DNA of 64,000 nucleotides from Sphingobacteriales bacterium (GCA_016699615.1 CP064984.1:682001-746000), one strand, 5' to 3'. Positions 17,134-26,859 are shown, numbered from the stretch's first letter. The notes: generated by a model from the letters alone, not told the origin. A program made the numbers and translations.

Positions 17134-19806
17134 ATGAATACAATTGCCAATAATATAAAACAACGCTTATCACTTCGTGAACCGCTTCAAGATTCACTTG
17201 ATATTGTGGCTCAACTTTGCCAAGAATTAGAGCTAAAAAAAGAAGTCGATTTAGCAGCAGAATTAGAAAAGGTAAAAGCTCATTTCCCTACTTGCACCGA
17301 TTTTGAAAGAGATTTTGTTTCTATTGCTTTTTCAATTGCCACAGGGGTAGGTAAAACCCGTTTAATGGGTGCTATTGTAGCCTATTTATACTTGCAAAAA
17401 GGTGTCAAAAACTTTTTCATTTTAGCACCTAACTTAACTATTTATGATAAACTCATAGAAGATTTTGGCAATCCTGCTTATCATAAATATGTGTTCAATG
17501 GTATATCAGAATTTGTACACAACAGACCCGTAGTAATTACAGGCGACAACTATGCACAACAAGGTGCATTATTTTCAGATTCCGAAATTCGCATCAATAT
17601 TTTCAATATTGCCAAGTTCAATTCCGACAACAGAGGCACAAAGCAAGGTGGGGTTTCTTTAGCTCCAAAAATCAAAAGACTATCCGAGTATTTAGGGCAA
17701 TCCTATTGGGAATACTTATCAGGTTTAGAAGATTTAGTTATTCTAATGGACGAAGCACACCGCTACCACGCAGATGCTTCTAAAAATGCCATCAATGAGC
17801 TAAAGCCCATTTTAGGCATAGAAATGACCGCAACTCCATTTGATGAAAAAGGCAAACAATTCAAAAACATAGTTTTTGAATATTCCTTAGCCCAAGCATT
17901 ATCAGATGGTAAGTATGTAAAGAACCCGGCTATTGCCACTCGTAAGAATTTCCAAAAAGGCTCTTTAAGTGATCGTGAAGTTGAAATCATCAAATTAGAA
18001 GATGCCATAAGCATACACCAAGACACAAAGAACGAACTGGAAATTTATTCCATAAACAACGAAGTGAAATTGGTAAAACCTTTCATTTTGGTGGTTTGTA
18101 AAGACATAGCCCACGCTAAAGAAATCTACGAACTCATCAATACAGATGGATTTTATGACGGTCAGTACAAAGGCAAAGTCTTACAAATAGATTCATCCAC
18201 TAAAAAGGAGGAAGATATTGAGCAACAGTTTATTTCTTTAGAAAGTCCAGATAACGAAATAGAAATTGTTATCCACGTAAATATGCTCAAAGAGGGTTGG
18301 GATGTGACCAACCTCTATACCATTGTGCCACTTCGTGCCGCCAATGCAGGTATTTTAGTAGAACAAACCATTGGTAGAGGGTTAAGATTACCTTATGAGG
18401 GCAAACGAACGGGAGTAGATAAAATTGATAAATTAACGGTAGTAGCTCACGAAAACTTCAATGCTGTTATTGAAGCAGCACAAGACCCTAACTCGGTATT
18501 AAACAAAATGAGTTTTGTAGAAATAGCCGAAGAAGATTTATCTACCAAAACCGTAGTGGTTACCTCTCAGCCAGTAATGGAGCAAACTTTTGTAAAGGAG
18601 CAGGAGAAAATCAATGTCATTGTCAACCCACAAGACAAGCAAAAGGCACAAAACAACTTAGATGCTAAAAAAGCAATAATCAATGTACTTCCTGATTTTG
18701 GAAGTTTACCCGAAGTTAGACGAGTAGAAGATTTAAGCAAAGAGGAGGTAAAACGAAAAGTAATACGGCAAGTAGAGAAAAACCTATCAGAAGGGCAAGG
18801 TAATTTATTTGCAGCTCAAATTGTAGCAGAAGCCAAAGAGGTGTATGATACAATGGTAACTGAATACAAAAAGAATATCATTGAAATACCACGTATGGAC
18901 TTGGTGCAAGGCGAAACCAGAGCAGAGTTCAAACAATTTGATTTAGACATTACAGGATTCAATTTTCAAGCCTTAGAGCAAGAAATTATCCGAATGGGTT
19001 TAAAAGACAAGCAAGTAGAAACCCTAAAAGCAAAATCAAGCGGTTCGTATGGCAATCCTATCAAACTCATCATTGCAGAATTGATTGATTACCCAGAAAT
19101 TGATTATGATGAAAATGCAGAGTTGCTTTATCATTTAGCAACCCAAGCCTACGAAGCTATCAAAGCCAATATAAGCAACGAAGAAGAATTGCCTTCGGCA
19201 ATCTTCCAATTCAAAGCAGCCATAGCGGAAAAGGTTTACAATCAAATGAAGCAGCACTTTCAGTTGCATTCAGCAGATTATGTTGCCCCAAGAGTGTTTC
19301 CTTTTATTCGCATAGAGCAATGGAGTTTTTCATCATTGGTAAACGCAGGCTACAAAGACTATCGAGATATAGTAAGTCCTACTAATATGATTCCTAAATA
19401 CGTGTTTAGAGGTTTTGAAAAAGCCTGTCATTTTGAATACAAGTTTGATAGTAAAGCCGAACAAGATTTAGCCTTTGTATTAGAAAATGATGCATCAGTA
19501 ATCAAGTGGTTAAGACCAGCTCCCAACCAATTTAGAGTTTATTGGGATAACAATTCAAAAAGATATGAACCTGACTTTATTGTAGAAACAGAAAACACCA
19601 TTTATATGCTTGAAGTCAAGCGTTCCGACCAAACCGAAGAAGAAACCGTATTGGCCAAAAAAGTAGCCGCAGAACGCTTCTGTAAATACGCTTCTGAATA
19701 CACAGCAGAAAATCAAGGTAAAAAGTGGGTGTATTTAATATTACCGCATAACGAAGTAAGCAGAACAGTATCTATGAATTATTTAGCAACAAAGTTTAAA
19801 GGGTAG
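17134..19806 (+). CDS. Type III restriction endonuclease (Res-like)
   Basis: 890 residues. Superfamily 2 helicase motifs: Walker A IATGVGKTRLMGAI (~70), DEAH LMDEAHRYHAD (~205), EMTATPFDEKG, NMLKEGWDVTNLY and QTIGRGLRLPYEGKR. The C-terminal PD-(D/E)XK nuclease is visible as EPDFIVETENTIYMLEVKRS (about 810-835). Its partner Mod is directly upstream and the PHP-ATPase is three bases downstream. It should translocate and cut unmodified DNA. All key motifs are present and the gene is intact. Confidence 0.9.
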   Translation: MNTIANNIKQRLSLREPLQDSLDIVAQLCQELELKKEVDLAAELEKVKAHFPTCTDFERDFVSIAFSIATGVGKTRLMGAIVAYLYLQKGVKNFFILAPNLTIYDKLIEDFGNPAYHKYVFNGISEFVHNRPVVITGDNYAQQGALFSDSEIRINIFNIAKFNSDNRGTKQGGVSLAPKIKRLSEYLGQSYWEYLSGLEDLVILMDEAHRYHADASKNAINELKPILGIEMTATPFDEKGKQFKNIVFEYSLAQALSDGKYVKNPAIATRKNFQKGSLSDREVEIIKLEDAISIHQDTKNELEIYSINNEVKLVKPFILVVCKDIAHAKEIYELINTDGFYDGQYKGKVLQIDSSTKKEEDIEQQFISLESPDNEIEIVIHVNMLKEGWDVTNLYTIVPLRAANAGILVEQTIGRGLRLPYEGKRTGVDKIDKLTVVAHENFNAVIEAAQDPNSVLNKMSFVEIAEEDLSTKTVVVTSQPVMEQTFVKEQEKINVIVNPQDKQKAQNNLDAKKAIINVLPDFGSLPEVRRVEDLSKEEVKRKVIRQVEKNLSEGQGNLFAAQIVAEAKEVYDTMVTEYKKNIIEIPRMDLVQGETRAEFKQFDLDITGFNFQALEQEIIRMGLKDKQVETLKAKSSGSYGNPIKLIIAELIDYPEIDYDENAELLYHLATQAYEAIKANISNEEELPSAIFQFKAAIAEKVYNQMKQHFQLHSADYVAPRVFPFIRIEQWSFSSLVNAGYKDYRDIVSPTNMIPKYVFRGFEKACHFEYKFDSKAEQDLAFVLENDASVIKWLRPAPNQFRVYWDNNSKRYEPDFIVETENTIYMLEVKRSDQTEEETVLAKKVAAERFCKYASEYTAENQGKKWVYLILPHNEVSRTVSMNYLATKFKG

Positions 19807-19809
19807 AAT

Positions 19810-22605
19810 ATGATAGATTTTAAAGGCTCAAAATGGTACAAATGTGACCTGCATTTACACACAACAGCAAGTGAATGTTTTGCTGATAGAGAAGTTACAC
19901 CCGAACAATGGGTTGATAGAGCTATTGAACAAGGTTTGCATTGTGTAGCAGTTACAGACCATAATACACCTTTAGGTATAAAAGAAATTCAAGCAGCTGC
20001 AAAAGATAAACCGCTTACCATATTCCCTGGAGTAGAAATTACTTGCGATTCAACAAAAATTCATTTATTAATTTTATTTGACCCATCTAAAGGAGAAGAA
20101 GAAGTCAAAAGTTTTTTAAGCAAATGTGATATAGAACACTCTGTATATGGCGATCAATTGGCTTCAACAAATAAATCAGTTGTGGAGGTTGCTAATATTG
20201 TAAGAGATAAATGTAATGCTTTAGTTATTCCTGCCCATATAGATGAGTTTTCTGGAATATTTAATTTAAGTCATCAAAATTTAATTGATTTTTATGAGCG
20301 TCCTGATATTACAGCAGTTCAAGTCGTTCATAAGGCTTTTTATGAAAATGATATACCTGTCGATTTTCATAGTCAATTAGTACAATATTATGGCAATACA
20401 AAAAGTACCATTGATGAAGTAGCTTGGAAAAAACCAGTTGATTTAGCTAAAGCAAAAAATATCTCTATCCTAACATTTTCAGACAACCCACATAAGGTAG
20501 GCGATTCTAAACACGGTCTTTGGGGCATTGGCTCTCGTTTCACTTGGATAAAAATGGATGAAACACCTTCATTAGAAGGTTTAAGACAAGCATTTCTACT
20601 TCCCGAGCATAGAGTAATAAATGATTTTGATATTAAAGAAAATGACCCCAATAAACAACCTGATATTTGGTTTAAAAGCCTCAAAGTAACTGGTACTAAT
20701 TTAACTACAAAACAAGATTTAGAAATTGACTTTAACCCCCAACTGAATGCAATTATTGGTGGTAGAGGTAGCGGAAAGTCAAGTATTTTAAGGTTCATTA
20801 GAGGTGTTTTCAATAGAGCAGTTAATCTTGCAGATTTTGAAGACCTTTTAAGAGAACAAAACTTATTTTATAAAAAAGCAGATACATCTCACAAAAAGGA
20901 AACAATAGGTATTTTCAACCCAGACACATCAATTGTTGAAATAGAAATAGTCCGTAAAGAGGTACTATATAAAATCGTAGCAAGTAAAATAAATTCCGCT
21001 TCAAGTCAATTAATAGCAGTCTTTAAATGGCTTGAAGGTTCTTGGGTTTTAGTAAAAGATGATGATAAGGACCTTTTAGAAATATTTGAATTTGAGCAGT
21101 ACTCACAAAAACAAATTTATGAGATAGCAAAAAACCCAAATGCTTTACGTGAAAGGATTGATAACGCTATTCCTGTGTTACAAGATGTATTGGAGCGAAA
21201 GAGTAAAATTGCTAATGAATTTTTAGAAGCAAGAACGAGCCTACGAACAAAACAAGGAGCAATTGGCGGTAAAACTAAAATTAAAACTGACTTAGAGGAT
21301 ATTAACAATACTCTCAAAGCCATAGATAAATCAGGCATAACCACCACCATTAAAAGCACCGATTTATTTGTTGAAGACCGCAAACCAATTAAATCATTCA
21401 CTGAAACAATTGACGACCTAAAATTAGCCTTGGAGCAGGTTAAGGAAAGTTTTACAATTCCACCTTTTGATACTGAAAATATTCAAGATTCACACAGAGA
21501 AGAAATAGAAAGTTTAATAAAAATTGCTACTCAATCAATAGTTCAGCAGGAAAAGGAATTAGATAAAATAATTTTAGAGGTTGCCAAAGTAAAATCAACA
21601 TTCGATTTAGCCATTCAAAATTCTGACTGGCAGAAAGCACTTAGCTTACTTCTTACCGAAATAGAAGACAAGAAAAAAGAACTATCTGCATCTGAAATAG
21701 AGGCACTATCTAAATATCAACAGTTAAAAGGTGTTGTACTTGATAAACAACAAGAATTAAAGGCGATAGAGGCTATTGAAAAAGAAATTACTGAAATCAA
21801 TATCCAATGTAGTAAGCTTCTAAAGGACTATGTTTATGTTAGTAAAGAAGTTACAGACATTCGTTCTACCTTCATTTCAGACCATATTACGGACGCTAAT
21901 ATAAAAATTGAAATAAAAGGTTTTAGAAATCAAGATGATTTTGAAAGTCAGATAAGATCCATAATGAGTAATGATTCTTCATTTGGTGACGATATTGAAA
22001 AATTAAAAACCTTATGTTTTACTGGCATAGTTGAGAATAAAATAAAAGATTGTAAAAAGGCTATTTTAGATGCTCACTACAGCGATATATCATCAGAACA
22101 TTTTGGCGGTCACTTCAAAAATGCACTACGGAAATTAAGCCCAAGTCAGATAGATAGTATTGAGCTATTTATGCCCGAAGATGAGATTATCGTAAAATAC
22201 AAACCTGAAGGTTCGTCAGGTTTCAAGCCATTATCAACTGCATCAGCAGGTCAAAAAACAGCAGCTATTTTAACCTTTCTTCTTTCGTTTGGCGACATTC
22301 CGTTATTGCTCGACCAACCCGAAGATGACCTTGATAACAGGTTAGTTTATGACTTAGTTGTAAAGGGCTTAAAGAAAGCAAAAGAGAAACGGCAAATTAT
22401 AGTAGTTACTCATAATGCTAATATTCCAGTAAATGGTGATGCTGAATACATTCTATCAATGGATTCAACAACTACTGACATTAAAGTCCTTCATTCGGGA
22501 ACAGTAGAAAACAGTGCCATTAAAAAAGAAATTTGTGATGTAATGGAAGGAAGCGAAAAAGCATTTCAACTAAGGTCAGAACGCTACAAAACAATATTTA
22601 CATAA
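19810..22605 (+). CDS. PHP-domain SMC/AAA-like ATPase (TrlF-like)
   Basis: 931 residues. The N-terminal PHP phosphoesterase/nuclease domain has CDLHLHTTASE, AVTDHNTP, FPGVEITC and PAHIDE, giving the histidines and acidic residues that bind metals. An ABC/SMC-like ATPase follows: Walker A AIIGGRGSGKSSILRF (~315), a long coiled coil (about 440-760), a signature-like STASAGQKTAAIL, Walker B PLLLDQPEDDLDN and THNANI. The architecture is a DNA-binding ATPase fused to a hydrolase, as in several phage-defence ATPases. I believe it matches the family called TrlF; the substrate is unknown. Confidence 0.82.
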   Translation: MIDFKGSKWYKCDLHLHTTASECFADREVTPEQWVDRAIEQGLHCVAVTDHNTPLGIKEIQAAAKDKPLTIFPGVEITCDSTKIHLLILFDPSKGEEEVKSFLSKCDIEHSVYGDQLASTNKSVVEVANIVRDKCNALVIPAHIDEFSGIFNLSHQNLIDFYERPDITAVQVVHKAFYENDIPVDFHSQLVQYYGNTKSTIDEVAWKKPVDLAKAKNISILTFSDNPHKVGDSKHGLWGIGSRFTWIKMDETPSLEGLRQAFLLPEHRVINDFDIKENDPNKQPDIWFKSLKVTGTNLTTKQDLEIDFNPQLNAIIGGRGSGKSSILRFIRGVFNRAVNLADFEDLLREQNLFYKKADTSHKKETIGIFNPDTSIVEIEIVRKEVLYKIVASKINSASSQLIAVFKWLEGSWVLVKDDDKDLLEIFEFEQYSQKQIYEIAKNPNALRERIDNAIPVLQDVLERKSKIANEFLEARTSLRTKQGAIGGKTKIKTDLEDINNTLKAIDKSGITTTIKSTDLFVEDRKPIKSFTETIDDLKLALEQVKESFTIPPFDTENIQDSHREEIESLIKIATQSIVQQEKELDKIILEVAKVKSTFDLAIQNSDWQKALSLLLTEIEDKKKELSASEIEALSKYQQLKGVVLDKQQELKAIEAIEKEITEINIQCSKLLKDYVYVSKEVTDIRSTFISDHITDANIKIEIKGFRNQDDFESQIRSIMSNDSSFGDDIEKLKTLCFTGIVENKIKDCKKAILDAHYSDISSEHFGGHFKNALRKLSPSQIDSIELFMPEDEIIVKYKPEGSSGFKPLSTASAGQKTAAILTFLLSFGDIPLLLDQPEDDLDNRLVYDLVVKGLKKAKEKRQIIVVTHNANIPVNGDAEYILSMDSTTTDIKVLHSGTVENSAIKKEICDVMEGSEKAFQLRSERYKTIFT

Positions 22606-22616
22606 CAACTATCAAA

Positions 22617-23519
22617 ATGATTATATATAACAACACAGGAAATAAATTAGTACAGGTTAAAGAAAAGCCCTTTAAACTTGAACGTGAAATACAATCAATT
22701 TTTGAAAGTAACCTTCAGAACATTATGGGTTTGTTGTTTGTCAAATCTGAATTTACAATTAAAAATAAGCGTATTGATACCCTTGCTTATGATAAGGAAA
22801 CAAATGCTTTTATTATTATTGAATACAAGAGAGATAAAAATTACAGTGTAGTTGACCAAGGTTTAACCTACTTAAATTTAATGCTCCAGAATAAGGCAGA
22901 GTTTATCTTGACATACAACGAAACATTAAGAGATGTTTTACATAGTAAAGATGTTGATTGGTCTCAGTCAAGAGTTGCTTTTGTTTCTCCAAGTTTTACC
23001 GATAACCAAATATCTGCAAGCGATTTCAAAGACTTTGGTATTGAATTATGGGAGATTAAGCAATTTGAAAATAATACTATTAGTATCAATACAATTAAGA
23101 AAAGTAGTGGTGCTCCAAGTATCAAACCATTGTTGGAAAATAGCGATAGTCTAAAAGAAGTAAAAGAGAACATCAAAGTTTACACAGAAGAAGACCATTT
23201 CAGCAATGGTTCAGATTACATTATAGAGTTATACGAGAAGTTTAAATCTTCAATACTCAACCTTACAGATGGCATAGAAATATTACCACAGAAGTATTAT
23301 ATAGCTTTTAAGAAAGGTTCAAACATTTCAGATATTGAAATTCAAAAGAAGTCATTGAAAATATTCATTAATGCCAAAATAGGAAGTCTTGATGACCCAA
23401 AAGGATTAGTAAAAGATGTTTCAAATATTGGGCATAGAGGAAATGGTGATTATCAAATCCAAATAGAAAACGACAATGATTTAGAATACATAATGAGTTT
23501 AATAAAACAAGTTTTGTAA
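22617..23519 (+). CDS. PD-(D/E)XK nuclease-like protein with DUF5655
   Basis: 300 residues. The N-terminal half has a PD-(D/E)XK-type core: ERE near residue 22, RIDTLAYD (acidic Asp ~57) and FIIIEYKRDKNYSVVDQ (E-x-K ~68-70). The C-terminal 100 residues (LYEKFKSSILNLTDGIEILP to the end) resemble DUF5655, a domain often paired with such nucleases and with transport/DNA-binding proteins. It lies 11 bases after the PHP-ATPase in the same operon. Probable accessory nuclease of the defence system; activity is inferred from motifs. Confidence 0.72.
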   Translation: MIIYNNTGNKLVQVKEKPFKLEREIQSIFESNLQNIMGLLFVKSEFTIKNKRIDTLAYDKETNAFIIIEYKRDKNYSVVDQGLTYLNLMLQNKAEFILTYNETLRDVLHSKDVDWSQSRVAFVSPSFTDNQISASDFKDFGIELWEIKQFENNTISINTIKKSSGAPSIKPLLENSDSLKEVKENIKVYTEEDHFSNGSDYIIELYEKFKSSILNLTDGIEILPQKYYIAFKKGSNISDIEIQKKSLKIFINAKIGSLDDPKGLVKDVSNIGHRGNGDYQIQIENDNDLEYIMSLIKQVL

Positions 23520-23523
23520 TAAT

Positions 23524-23706
23524 ATGGCAAGCAAAAGCAGACATACACCATTACAAAGAATAGAACGAAACCTTCGGTTTTCGTTCAGCTGTATGCTGTC
23601 TTTAATGTTTTCACCCAATCACACAGAACCATTCAGTTGGTTGGTTATAATTGGCAGTATGGCTTTTTTAGCTTTTTCAATGTTTATGTTATCACTATCA
23701 AGTTAA
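23524..23706 (+). CDS. Small single-span membrane protein
   Basis: 60 residues, starting four bases after the DUF5655 gene. The N-terminus is basic and cytoplasmic-like (MASKSRHTPLQRIERNLRFS) and the C-terminus has one hydrophobic segment (about 40-58, WLVIIGSMAFLAFSMFMLSL). Unknown family. It sits between the nuclease and the membrane-type Clp-fold protease gene, so it could be a partner or anchor for that protease. It may also be a chance frame, though spacing and a clear TM segment favour a real gene. Confidence 0.5.
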   Translation: MASKSRHTPLQRIERNLRFSFSCMLSLMFSPNHTEPFSWLVIIGSMAFLAFSMFMLSLSS

Positions 23707-23729
23707 TTTTGCAATAAAAAAAATCAATT

Positions 23730-24893
23730 ATGGGAATATACTCGGAATACTTAAATAAGAATTTATCATTTGACGAGCTTAGTCGTGAAAGAAAAAAACA
23801 ATTGAAAATTATATCCTCATTAAGAGGCGATAGAGATATTTTAGTTTATGCAAGTGATTTGCAAAATCGTCAAAATGCACCTATTTCGATTGATTTCTCA
23901 GATATTCAACCATTCAAAGACCAGATTGCTAACTTAAAGGGTACTGCAATTGATATAATTATAGAAACTCCAGGTGGTGTTGGTGAAGTTGTGGAGGATT
24001 TGGTTAAGTTGATGAGAGCAAAATATAATGATGTTGGCATTATAATTCCCGGAACGGCTAAGAGTGCAGGTACTATTTTTGCAATGGCAGGTGATGAAAT
24101 TCTAATGTCACCAAGCTCATCTTTGGGACCAATTGATGCACAAATTATGAATAACAATAAGCGTTTTTCAGCTGATGCCTTTCTTGAAGGCTTAGAGAAA
24201 ATTAAAAAAGAGGTAATTACATCTGGCAGACTAAATCCTGCATATATTCCAATTTTGCAGAACATATCACCAGGCGAAATCCAAAATTGTGAAAATGCCC
24301 AGAATTTTTCAAAAACATTAGTTAGAGAATGGTTGTTTAAATACAAATTCGCTAAATGGGTTAAACACAGTTCAACAGGCTTGCCAGTTACCCCTGATGA
24401 AAAAAAGGCACAAGCATCAGCTATTGCTAATCAGCTTTGCAAACATTCTGATTGGTTAACTCACGGTAGGTCAGTTAAAATTCTTGATTTAGAGCAGATG
24501 GGCTTAAAAATCAATAATTATGAACTTCATAAAGAACTAAATGATGCGATTACAAGGTATTATACTCTTTTACAAATAAGTTTAGAAAGTACTAATATTT
24601 ATAAAATCTTTGAAACTGTTGATACTCAAATAATGAGGTTTGCATCACCACCTGTAGATGCAGTAAAAGATAATAAGCCAACAAATATAATTGTGAATTA
24701 TCAATGTCCAAGATGCCATACGCCTTATGAAATACAAGCGAGACTTAAATCTGATATTCCAGTAGATAAAACCAAGATACTTTACCCACAAAATGATATA
24801 TTTGTATGTCCTAAATGCAAAGTTTCAAATAATATTAGTCAAGCACGCTTGCAAATAGAAGCTCAAACAGGTCTAAAAATCATTACGATATGA
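23730..24893 (+). CDS. SDH-family Clp-fold serine protease with zinc ribbon
   Basis: 387 residues. The Clp/crotonase-fold core (about 60-150) carries IIETPGGVGEVVEDLV and the nucleophile Ser in PGTAKSAGTIFAMAGDEI, with SSLGPIDAQI following. This is the Ser-Asp-His (SDH) family, related to SppA. The C-terminus has a zinc ribbon, CPRCHTPYE then CPKCKVSN (about 333-375). SppA-like enzymes cleave within or near membranes, but I see no strong membrane segment here. It ends the large operon and overlaps the next small gene by four bases. A protease in a restriction operon could act as an effector. Confidence 0.75.
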   Translation: MGIYSEYLNKNLSFDELSRERKKQLKIISSLRGDRDILVYASDLQNRQNAPISIDFSDIQPFKDQIANLKGTAIDIIIETPGGVGEVVEDLVKLMRAKYNDVGIIIPGTAKSAGTIFAMAGDEILMSPSSSLGPIDAQIMNNNKRFSADAFLEGLEKIKKEVITSGRLNPAYIPILQNISPGEIQNCENAQNFSKTLVREWLFKYKFAKWVKHSSTGLPVTPDEKKAQASAIANQLCKHSDWLTHGRSVKILDLEQMGLKINNYELHKELNDAITRYYTLLQISLESTNIYKIFETVDTQIMRFASPPVDAVKDNKPTNIIVNYQCPRCHTPYEIQARLKSDIPVDKTKILYPQNDIFVCPKCKVSNNISQARLQIEAQTGLKIITI

Positions 24894-25102
24894 CAAAAGA
24901 TAGTAACATAGTAGAATCAGATAAAAGTGTATACGACTTTAAGGTTGTTTTTGATAAACTAAATGAAGTTATTGCTACGCAATCATCAGAATTAAAAGAA
25001 GATCTTAGGATTTCAAATGAAACAGTTTCCACTATTGCATACTTTAGAGATTTTCAAAATAGTCAGTTAGAAAATCCTATTAGTTTTTACACAAAATCCT
25101 AA
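24890..25102 (+). CDS. Small hypothetical protein
   Basis: 70 residues, starting at ATGA overlapping the protease stop, so translationally coupled. It is polar and predicted helical (KVVFDKLNEVIATQSSELKE) with no recognised domain. Last gene of the operon; the following kilobase is non-coding. Confidence 0.55.
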   Translation: MTKDSNIVESDKSVYDFKVVFDKLNEVIATQSSELKEDLRISNETVSTIAYFRDFQNSQLENPISFYTKS

Positions 25103-26282
25103 GTTATTAGGCGTATTTAAGTCCCACCCAGCCAACGCACAAAACACGGCTTATGCACTGCCAACGCACAATGCCAACGCTTCAGTGCATACTATGGTAC
25201 TGCCGCCATTTTTAAACTGTCATACTTTTTGTGTGGGCTGTTCCCAACGCTATACAGCACATTGCTTTTTTGTTTAAAGCATATATTTTTTAGCGGTATA
25301 AACTAAAAAAGCAAAGAGCTGTTGCCAACCCTCCACAGCCCAAACAAAAAGCCGCTACACTCCAACCTCCACCACCGTTCCGCTTATGCCAGTATTAAAA
25401 ATGTCGGAAGCTACATTAACATAATGTGGCATTATAGTACAGCCTTTTCCCCTGCTTGTGCAAGCACCCAAACGCACAGTCTGTCCTATAATAACATTAT
25501 GTTAAGTATCCAGCACCATAGACGCTACCAAAAAAATATTCCCCAACGCAAAACCCAACGCAAATATTTTTTGGTATCGTAGCCGTGTTTTAACCAACCG
25601 CACCCAACCTAAGTACCACAATTCCCCACCACCCTTTCAGCGGTCAGAAAAAAAATAAACTATGATATTTAGTGTCGGCTTTTAGTAGGTACTATTCCGT
25701 TTCTCTACATAGCACCCACTACAGCCTAATATGCCAGCAAGAGTAGTGCCTTCTCTCCATTCCACGATACCCAACGCACTATTCCATTACGCAATCCGTA
25801 TGCTTTCCCCAACCCAATAAACTTTGCAGAAATGTAAAGATTGCAAAGTTTGCAACCCTGCAAAAGCATACAGTATTGCTACATTCCATACCCAAGCAAT
25901 CGTTCCATTCCGTTCAGTTACTACACTTGCCACGCCAAGCCAACGCACAAATAAGGTATAGTTTATTTTTTTCTGGAAGTGTTTACCCCATTGGAATTGA
26001 AAATAAGGTGCATCAATTAAGATTAGAATTATAAGAGATGTTTTAACAAAAAAGAATAAAAAAGGCAGCAAAAGTAGGTGGTTACAATTGGCCCATCAAG
26101 GTCAAGCCCTACGGGTTTTGAAAAAAAAATCTCCACCCTATCGGGTAGTATTTTTTTCTCAAAAACCTTGCTTGTCCAATCTCCACCACCTGATGAGATG
26201 GCTTTCTTTTTTTTTCGTTTTTTTCTTTGTCAAAAAATTTTTTGTCAGAGGGGATTTCGGGAGCAAACAAAATCATCTCAAA
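25103..26282. repeat. Non-coding C-rich repeat region with hairpins
   Basis: About 1.2 kb with no convincing gene. It is rich in C on the plus strand and poor in G. CCAACGC occurs eight times (25132, 25161, 25174, 25244, 25543, 25555, 25771, 25940). Strong hairpins include ATGCACTG/CAGTGCAT (25153-25190), GCTACCAAAAA.../...TTTTTGGTA (25523-25575), GTATGCTTT/AAAGCATAC (25797-25872) and AAACTTTGCA/TGCAAAGTTT inside it. It looks structured, perhaps an RNA, an origin, or a dispersed repeat family. Function unknown. Confidence 0.6.
25152..25191. repeat. Hairpin with CCAACGC loop, copy 1
   Basis: A nine-base perfect stem (TATGCACTG with CAGTGCATA) encloses a 22-base loop CCAACGCACAA-T-GCCAACGCTT at 25161-25182. 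The loop recurs with one change at 56787-56808 inside a different stem. Confidence 0.65.
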
Positions 26283-26708
26283 ATGGCAAAATTCTCACTT
26301 AAAACGTACAGCCCAAAAGCTCAAATAAATGAGCCACATTTTTACATCCTATGCAAAGGAAACAACAGCGGAAAACCACTTTCCGAGCCTTGCCCGAATT
26401 GCTTTGTTTTAACCGCCAAAACCGAAGAAGATAAGCAGTTTTTTTACTCGCTTTGTTTCGGATTATGGAAGGCAAAATCATTTGAATATTTTTTAAAAGG
26501 TTCTGTTATTCCATTCATTACCATTGGCGATTGTAAACAAGCTATAAATACTGGATTAGAGCAAGCCAGCACAGATTTAAAAGGTTTCAAAAAGTCAGTA
26601 AAGGCATTAGAAATTTTAGAGCAGCAGGAGAAAAAATACAAAGAAACCTTGCTACTTATCAATGATGCAAAAAGAGCTATTTTTTACCGATACATCAAAA
26701 AAAGGTAA
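26283..26708 (+). CDS. Small conserved mobile-element protein (possibly DUF6943)
   Basis: 141 residues from the ATG at 26283 (MAKFSLKTYSPKAQ). An earlier in-frame start would translate low-complexity leader sequence and is unlikely. The pattern HFYILCKGNNSGKPLSEPCPNCFVLTA resembles a small protein family I recall from Bacteroidota conjugative elements (DUF6943). That assignment is from memory and tentative. Function unknown. A bidirectional terminator follows at 26792. Confidence 0.55.
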   Translation: MAKFSLKTYSPKAQINEPHFYILCKGNNSGKPLSEPCPNCFVLTAKTEEDKQFFYSLCFGLWKAKSFEYFLKGSVIPFITIGDCKQAINTGLEQASTDLKGFKKSVKALEILEQQEKKYKETLLLINDAKRAIFYRYIKKR

Positions 26709-26791
26709 AATCCCTTTCCTATGGTTGACTTATGGTTTAGGCACACTTATTTAAACCATATTTAACCATTATAGGAAAAAAAGTGCAAACT

Positions 26792-26823
26792 AAAAAAGCC
26801 CACTCGATTTGAGCAGGCTTTCC
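26792..26823. terminator. Bidirectional terminator between convergent genes
   Basis: AAAGCC and GGCTTT arms enclose an inner CTC/GAG stem; A runs on one side and T on the other. It lies between the plus-strand gene ending at 26708 and the minus-strand gene ending at 26860, and its T run is strongest for the minus strand. Confidence 0.65.
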
Positions 26824-26859
26824 CGATTTTCCGAAATCGTCTAATTCACTGATGAAGAA

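Noticed and set aside
25322..25582. An 86-residue open frame in the C-rich region
   Set aside because: Composition follows the CCAACGC repeats (Pro/Ser/His/Thr rich), with no start signal or domain.
26088..26282. N-terminal extension of the 141-residue protein at 26283
   Set aside because: It would encode Phe/Lys-rich low-complexity sequence over a hairpin; the ATG at 26283 begins the conserved part.
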